A program made the translations under genes and the position numbers. DNA of 10,120 bases, taken from Sulfidibacterium sp046706345 (lineage in GTDB: Bacteria; Bacteroidota; Bacteroidia; Bacteroidales; F082). Below the pieces are notes generated by a model. It had not been told where the DNA came from, did no database searches, and saw nothing but the letters and a program-made list of their open reading frames with translations. Location: assembly GCA_046706345.1 (NCBI GenBank), contig JBJKPL010000021.1:1-10120 (forward strand), in the 5' to 3' direction. This document shows positions 6,687 through 10,120 of the stretch, piece by piece. How positions within the stretch are numbered: the stretch's first letter is position 1; each line of letters opens with the position of its first letter.

Positions 6687-7391
6687 ATGAATACCGTTCA
6701 GAAGCGAACCTATCTCCTGGTGCTGATCTTCAGCCTGGCCATGGGTTTTCTGGAAGCGGTGGTGGTGGTATATCTGAGAAAGATCGTATATCCCCAGGGC
6801 TTTGAATTTCCGCTGGTCCTGTTGCCTTCCGGGATGTTTTATACGGAGCTGTCGCGGGAGGCGGCCACCCTCGTTATGCTCGTCACCCTGGCCTGGCTGG
6901 CCGGAAAAACGCGGCTGGAGCGGCTGGCCTTTTTCCTGTTTGCCTTTGCAGTCTGGGACATCGTGTATTATGCGGGGCTGGAACTCCTGTTGCACTGGCC
7001 TCCTTCGCTGATGACCCGAGACATTCTTTTTCTCATTCCCCTTCCCTGGGTCAGCCCTGTGCTGGCCCCGCTGATCTGCTCGGCGACCATGATCCTGCTG
7101 GCGTTTCTCCTCACGGTGGGTCAGGGGAGAAACCCGGGTTTCAGGCTCCGGTGGATCGAGTGGGAGCTGCTGGTGGTCGGAGCCCTGGTGATTGTCTGTT
7201 CTTTCCTGTGGGAATATGCCCGTTTTCTGCTGAGTGTCGGCATCACCGATCCCGGAAGTCATGTACGGGCCGCGCTGGAACGCTACAATCCCCAGGCGTT
7301 CCCCTGGATCCTCTTTCTTTTCGGGGAAGTACTCATCCTGCTTTCGCTGGCTTTTATACGGCCACGGGCCTTCCGGAAGCCACACTCCTGA
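6687..7391 (+). CDS. Integral membrane protein of unknown function (six predicted helices)
   Basis: A 234-residue, very hydrophobic protein with about six membrane segments (roughly residues 9-29, 58-73, 78-98, 112-142, 158-177 and 205-224). I do not recognise a named family. Several charged or aromatic residues lie inside or at the edge of helices, the kind that are usually conserved in membrane enzymes or transporters: Glu23 in GFLEAVVVVYLR, the ELSREAATL turn (54-62), AGKTRLER (72-79), the pair Trp90-Asp91 in WDIVYY, and WPPS...DILFLIPLPWVSP (104-124). No signal peptide or soluble domain is visible. The start is supported by a well-placed promoter 39 bases upstream and by the first helix beginning at once. 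The HMG-CoA lyase gene starts 117 bases downstream with its own -7 element, so the two may be independent. A frame of similar length on the opposite strand is Arg/Gln/His-rich and is a shadow. Confidence 0.85.
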   Translation: MNTVQKRTYLLVLIFSLAMGFLEAVVVVYLRKIVYPQGFEFPLVLLPSGMFYTELSREAATLVMLVTLAWLAGKTRLERLAFFLFAFAVWDIVYYAGLELLLHWPPSLMTRDILFLIPLPWVSPVLAPLICSATMILLAFLLTVGQGRNPGFRLRWIEWELLVVGALVIVCSFLWEYARFLLSVGITDPGSHVRAALERYNPQAFPWILFLFGEVLILLSLAFIRPRAFRKPHS

Positions 7392-7476
7392 CCTTTGCTG
7401 CCTTCCGGACAGGAAACCTTAAGAAACTTTAATAGTCCGTTCTCCGTTCCGGCAAATCACGAGGGAGGATTTCTGC

Positions 7477-7484
7477 TAATTTTG
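7477..7484 (+). promoter_or_regulatory. Bacteroidota -7 element of the HMG-CoA lyase-like gene
   Basis: TAATTTTG matches TAnnTTTG exactly and ends 24 bases before the ATG at 7509. No clear TTTG lies at the -33 distance. It supports 7509 rather than the in-frame upstream ATG at 7395, which would put the promoter inside the coding region. Confidence 0.5.
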
Positions 7485-7508
7485 CACCAAACGAATGACA
7501 ACTACAGC

Positions 7509-8360
7509 ATGATCAAAATAACAGAAACACCCCGGGATGGCATGCAGGGCCTTACCCACTTCATCCCGACCAAAAATAAGATCGAATACATCCATGCGCT
7601 GCTGCAGTGCGGTTTCGACACCCTGGAGACCGGCAGCTTCGTGTCGCCCCGTGCCATTCCCCAGATGAAAGACACCGGAGAAGTCTTGAAAAGCATTCAG
7701 GACAAACCCGGCAATACAAAAATCGCGGTGCTGGTGGCCAACGAAAAAGGTGGTACGCTGGCCCGGGAATACGACATCATCGACAAGCTGTTCTATCCTT
7801 TTTCGGTCTCCCCCACTTTTTTAAAGAAGAACCTGAATACCAACCTGGAAAAGGGAGAACGGACCATCGACTTTCTGCAGAACCTGTGTTTGGATTCGGA
7901 CAAAGAACTGGTGGTATACCTTTCGCTGGCTTTTGGCAACCCATACGGGGATGACTGGAGCATCGAAGGGGTATCGGAATGGATCCGGAAACTTACCGCC
8001 AAGGGCATCATGCGCATCCAGCTGGCGGAGACCATCGGGGATGTGGAGGCCGCAACCATCAAAAAAGTGTGCGCCGCCCTGGTTCCCGAATTCCCGGAGG
8101 TGGAATTCGGATTTCACACCCATGCCCTTCCGGGACAGGGCACCGCAAAGGTCAATGCCGCTTTTAACGCCGGCATCCGCCATTTCGACACCGTGCTGGG
8201 CGGTTTGGGCGGCTGTCCCATGACAGGCCACGAAATGGTTCCCAACCTGGATCTGACCGAAATGCTGGCATTCTGCCAGGATAAAGGCGTCGATTGCAGG
8301 GTGGAGGAAGAGAAGCTGAAGCTTGCCAAACAAAAACTTTCGGGCCTTCTTTTTCTCTAA
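7509..8360 (+). CDS. Hydroxymethylglutaryl-CoA lyase-family protein
   Basis: A 283-residue TIM-barrel enzyme of the DRE-TIM metallolyase family. The best match is HMG-CoA lyase, which cleaves 3-hydroxy-3-methylglutaryl-CoA into acetyl-CoA and acetoacetate, the last step of leucine breakdown. The N-terminal signature TPRDGMQ supplies Arg9, Asp10 and Gln13 (RDGLQ in classical lyases). ETGSFVSPRAIPQM (40-53) contains Glu40, matching the lyase EVTSFVSPKWVPQM region. FLKKNLNTNLE (104-114) corresponds to SKKNINCSIEE. Metal-ligand histidines are His203 and His205 (FHTH), and GLGGCP carries the catalytic loop Cys236, the same 31-residue spacing from the second His as in human HMGCL. Asn246 may be the remaining metal ligand. 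The frame extends upstream to 7395, but homology begins at 7509 and a promoter lies between. No acyl-CoA dehydrogenase, methylcrotonyl-CoA carboxylase or CoA transferase is adjacent, so a different acyl-CoA substrate cannot be excluded. Confidence 0.9.
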   Translation: MIKITETPRDGMQGLTHFIPTKNKIEYIHALLQCGFDTLETGSFVSPRAIPQMKDTGEVLKSIQDKPGNTKIAVLVANEKGGTLAREYDIIDKLFYPFSVSPTFLKKNLNTNLEKGERTIDFLQNLCLDSDKELVVYLSLAFGNPYGDDWSIEGVSEWIRKLTAKGIMRIQLAETIGDVEAATIKKVCAALVPEFPEVEFGFHTHALPGQGTAKVNAAFNAGIRHFDTVLGGLGGCPMTGHEMVPNLDLTEMLAFCQDKGVDCRVEEEKLKLAKQKLSGLLFL

Positions 8361-8376
8361 AGCGCCCGGACTCATG

Positions 8377-8403
8377 GGCATACCGGTAAGTCGGATGCCG
8401 TTT
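8377..8403 (+). terminator. Weak hairpin after the HMG-CoA lyase-like gene
   Basis: GGCAT (8377-8381) pairs with ATGCC (8395-8399), with an inner CCG/CGG extension around one bulged A, followed by GTTTCG. It starts 16 bases after the stop codon. The T-tract is poor, so termination here is only possible. In the rest of the 276-base gap up to 8636 I see another imperfect hairpin (AACAACC 8501-8507 / GGTTGTT 8534-8540, no T-tract), the promoter of the next gene, and no credible coding frame. Confidence 0.3.
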
Positions 8404-8545
8404 CGCAGAAAGGATCAACGGCAATCCGCGATGACTAAAATACTGACAACAAACAACTTTACAGGCAATCGGTCCCTTCGGTCCTGAGAAAGCTTTTCCC
8501 AACAACCGGAAATAAAATCCGGCATTCCCCCCGGGTTGTTTCCCG

Positions 8546-8577
8546 TTGAAAAGATGTTAATTAGTTTTTCATATTTG
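8546..8577 (+). promoter_or_regulatory. Probable promoter of the multi-PAS gene
   Basis: TTG at 8546-8548 and CATATTTG at 8570-8577 (7 of 8 to TAnnTTTG) are separated by 21 bases. The leader to the ATG at 8637 would be about 50 bases. A second weaker candidate is TATTTTTA at 8613-8620. No Shine-Dalgarno sequence precedes the ATG. Confidence 0.45.
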
Positions 8578-8636
8578 AATCCCGCTCCTGGCGCAACTTT
8601 CAGCGAATTTTTCTATTTTTATGAAAATCATCCTTT

Positions 8637-10120
8637 ATGAAAGACGCCGGACAATTTCAAACCGCATCCAAACAGGAACTCATCCAGGTCATTAAGGAAA
8701 TCTCCGATGAGTTGAATTCATTAAAAAAATCAAACGACCCACCACACAGGCCGGAAGGTCAAAAGGCAACCGACCTCCGACAGGGCCACGAAATTGCATT
8801 GCTGGAGGCGATCCCTTTCGGGGCTGCCCTGATCGAGCCCTCAGGTAAGATTCAATTTGCCAATCAACGAATGCAGGATTACTTTTCTCCGGAAATAACG
8901 GGAAAAACCTGCTGGGAAGTTTTGCGCAAGGATGAAAAACAATGTACGGCATGCCCTCTGAACAGCCCTCACCAGGATCCGGGGAACCATACAATCGATT
9001 CCAATGGCTTTAAGGGCAACAAAACCTTTGAGATCAATTACATCTCTTATGATGGCCTTGACAGTCCGGGTGTCTTGGGTATTTTTAGGGACATCAGCCA
9101 GAGAAAATCCCAGGAAGAAGAAAACCGGAAACGCAACCGGCGGCTGCAGGGCATCCTGGACAATATGCAGGATGCTTATTTACAGGCTGATCTATCCGGC
9201 AATTTTCAATTTATCAATCCCGCCACGGTGAGGATCTTTGGCTATGATTCCGAAGAAGAAATCCTGAACCGGCCTGTGACCAGTTTATATGCCCATGGAA
9301 AAGATCGGGATACCATGCTGGCGGAGCTGAGGAAAGTCGGAAAGATCACCGACTGGATTATCACGGCAAAACGAAAAAACGGTACCCATTTCTGGGCTTC
9401 TTTAAACGTACAGTTTCTCTATGACGAACAGGAAAATATCATTGGAACCGAAGGCGTCGTGCGGGATATCACCGAAAGGAAAAATGCAGAAAAAGAACTC
9501 AGGCGCGCCAAAGAAAGAGCCGAAGAAAGCCAAAAAAGACTGCTTGAGATCAATCAAAAGCTGGCGCTAAGCCGGGAACGCTGGAAAAGTTTTTTTAAAA
9601 ACAGTCCCAATGCCATTGCCGTATTTGAAACTGTAGAAGAGGGGCAGGATTTCCGGTTTACCGGTTTCAATCGCAGATCAGAAGAAATCGAGCAGATAAA
9701 AGCCAAAGATATCGCCGGAAAGAGTGTCCGGGAAGTATTTCCGTCTGCAGAAAAGCTGGGCTTTCTGGAGAGCTTCCGGAAGGTCTGGGAAACAGGCAAA
9801 ACGCTGCGGAAAGAAGAGGTCTATTATCAGGATAAATACCGGTCGGGCTGGCGCGACAACATCATTTATAAATTAAAAACGGGAGAGATCGTTGCCATTT
9901 ATAACGACATAACCCAACGGATGGAAACCCAGTTGAAATTATCCCAATCCGAAGAAAAGTTCCGGAAGATCTTCGAAGAACATTCGGCAGTAAAATTATT
10001 GCTGGATGGAGAAACCGGAGAAATTGTAAATGCCAACCGGGCCGCCGTTGAATTTTATCAATGGACTACGGAGGATCTAAAGAATCTGAATATCGCCCAA
10101 ATCCATACGCAGCCCGAAAT
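8637..10120 (+). CDS. Multi-PAS sensory protein, N-terminal part (open at right edge)
   Basis: 494 codons are open to the window end. The protein starts MKDAGQFQTASKQEL with no signal peptide or membrane helix, so it is probably cytosolic. A short helical N-terminus (10-32) is followed by PAS1 (about 52-158) with FGAALIEPSGKIQFANQRMQ. PAS1 carries a cysteine motif, C92, C103 and C106 in CWEVL...CTACPL, and ends GIFRDISQRK. PAS2 (about 170-282) has QADLSGNFQFINPATVRIFGY and ends GVVRDITERK. A charged coiled-coil linker (283-315) leads to PAS3 (about 316-428), ending IYNDITQR. PAS4 begins near 438 (EEKFRKIFEEHS...LLDGETGEIVNANRAAVEFY). Such DIT(E/Q)RK-type PAS tandems usually end in a histidine kinase or, less often, a GGDEF or other output domain, which lies beyond the window. 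The ligand or cofactor is unknown. The gene is alone on its strand after the HMG-CoA lyase gene. Confidence 0.9.
   Translation, partial: MKDAGQFQTASKQELIQVIKEISDELNSLKKSNDPPHRPEGQKATDLRQGHEIALLEAIPFGAALIEPSGKIQFANQRMQDYFSPEITGKTCWEVLRKDEKQCTACPLNSPHQDPGNHTIDSNGFKGNKTFEINYISYDGLDSPGVLGIFRDISQRKSQEEENRKRNRRLQGILDNMQDAYLQADLSGNFQFINPATVRIFGYDSEEEILNRPVTSLYAHGKDRDTMLAELRKVGKITDWIITAKRKNGTHFWASLNVQFLYDEQENIIGTEGVVRDITERKNAEKELRRAKERAEESQKRLLEINQKLALSRERWKSFFKNSPNAIAVFETVEEGQDFRFTGFNRRSEEIEQIKAKDIAGKSVREVFPSAEKLGFLESFRKVWETGKTLRKEEVYYQDKYRSGWRDNIIYKLKTGEIVAIYNDITQRMETQLKLSQSEEKFRKIFEEHSAVKLLLDGETGEIVNANRAAVEFYQWTTEDLKNLNIAQIHTQPE

Noticed and set aside
6678..7385. 235-codon minus-strand frame opposite the membrane protein
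   Set aside because: It is rich in Gln, Arg, Pro and His with no hydrophobic core or domain. The plus-strand frame has coherent membrane helices and a promoter.
7821..8381. 186-codon minus-strand frame opposite the HMG-CoA lyase-like gene
   Set aside because: It is a shadow of a conserved enzyme and lacks any recognisable motif.
8470..8484. Short direct repeat CGGTCC..CGGTCC
   Set aside because: There are only two copies of six bases, a length expected by chance; no array follows.
1..10120. CRISPR array, transposon, phage or defence cassette
   Set aside because: No regularly spaced repeats, transposase, integrase or terminal inverted repeats were seen; the genes are ordinary chromosomal ones with uniform composition.

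Overview
The window looks like chromosomal DNA from a member of the Bacteroidota (Bacteroidetes), with a moderate G+C content near 50%. Three things point there. Start regions repeatedly carry the phylum's -7 promoter element TAnnTTTG instead of a sigma70-type -10 box. Shine-Dalgarno sequences are mostly weak or absent. Several proteins have Bacteroidota-style architecture: a TPR plus PD40 beta-propeller exported protein, a GreA/GreB-like 150-residue protein often mislabelled '3-oxoacyl-ACP synthase', and a QueE ending in the LQSHKYMRIP type of C-terminus. No tRNA, rRNA, CRISPR array, insertion sequence or phage gene was seen.

Left part (1-6403), all on the minus strand. In transcription order: a seven-helix membrane histidine kinase without an adjacent response regulator (6403-5057); the GreA/GreB-like factor (4952-4500); ffh, the signal recognition particle GTPase (4400-3075); folD of one-carbon folate metabolism (3014-2115); queE of the 7-deazaguanine (queuosine) pathway (2028-1396); and a TPR/PD40 exported protein cut off by the left edge (1206 to 1). 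ffh, folD and queE have gaps of 60 and 86 bases and may be co-transcribed. The Gre-like gene, ffh and the PD40 gene each have their own TAnnTTTG element. Tandem hairpins lie between queE and the PD40 gene.

Right part (6404-10120), all on the plus strand. A six-helix membrane protein of unknown function (6687-7391) is followed by an HMG-CoA lyase-family enzyme (7509-8360) and the start of a large multi-PAS sensory protein (8637 to the right edge, at least four PAS domains, the first with a Cys-rich motif). Each has a recognisable TAnnTTTG-type promoter. The divergent region 6404-6686 carries a terminator-like hairpin that belongs to no visible gene.

Functionally this is mostly core housekeeping (protein targeting, folate, tRNA modification, catabolism) with two sensory proteins. 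I see no defence island, biosynthetic cluster or clearly new multi-gene system. The best leads are the non-canonical start of the PD40 gene, the Gre-like factor beside ffh, the Cys-motif PAS domain, the membrane protein of unknown function and the orphan terminator.
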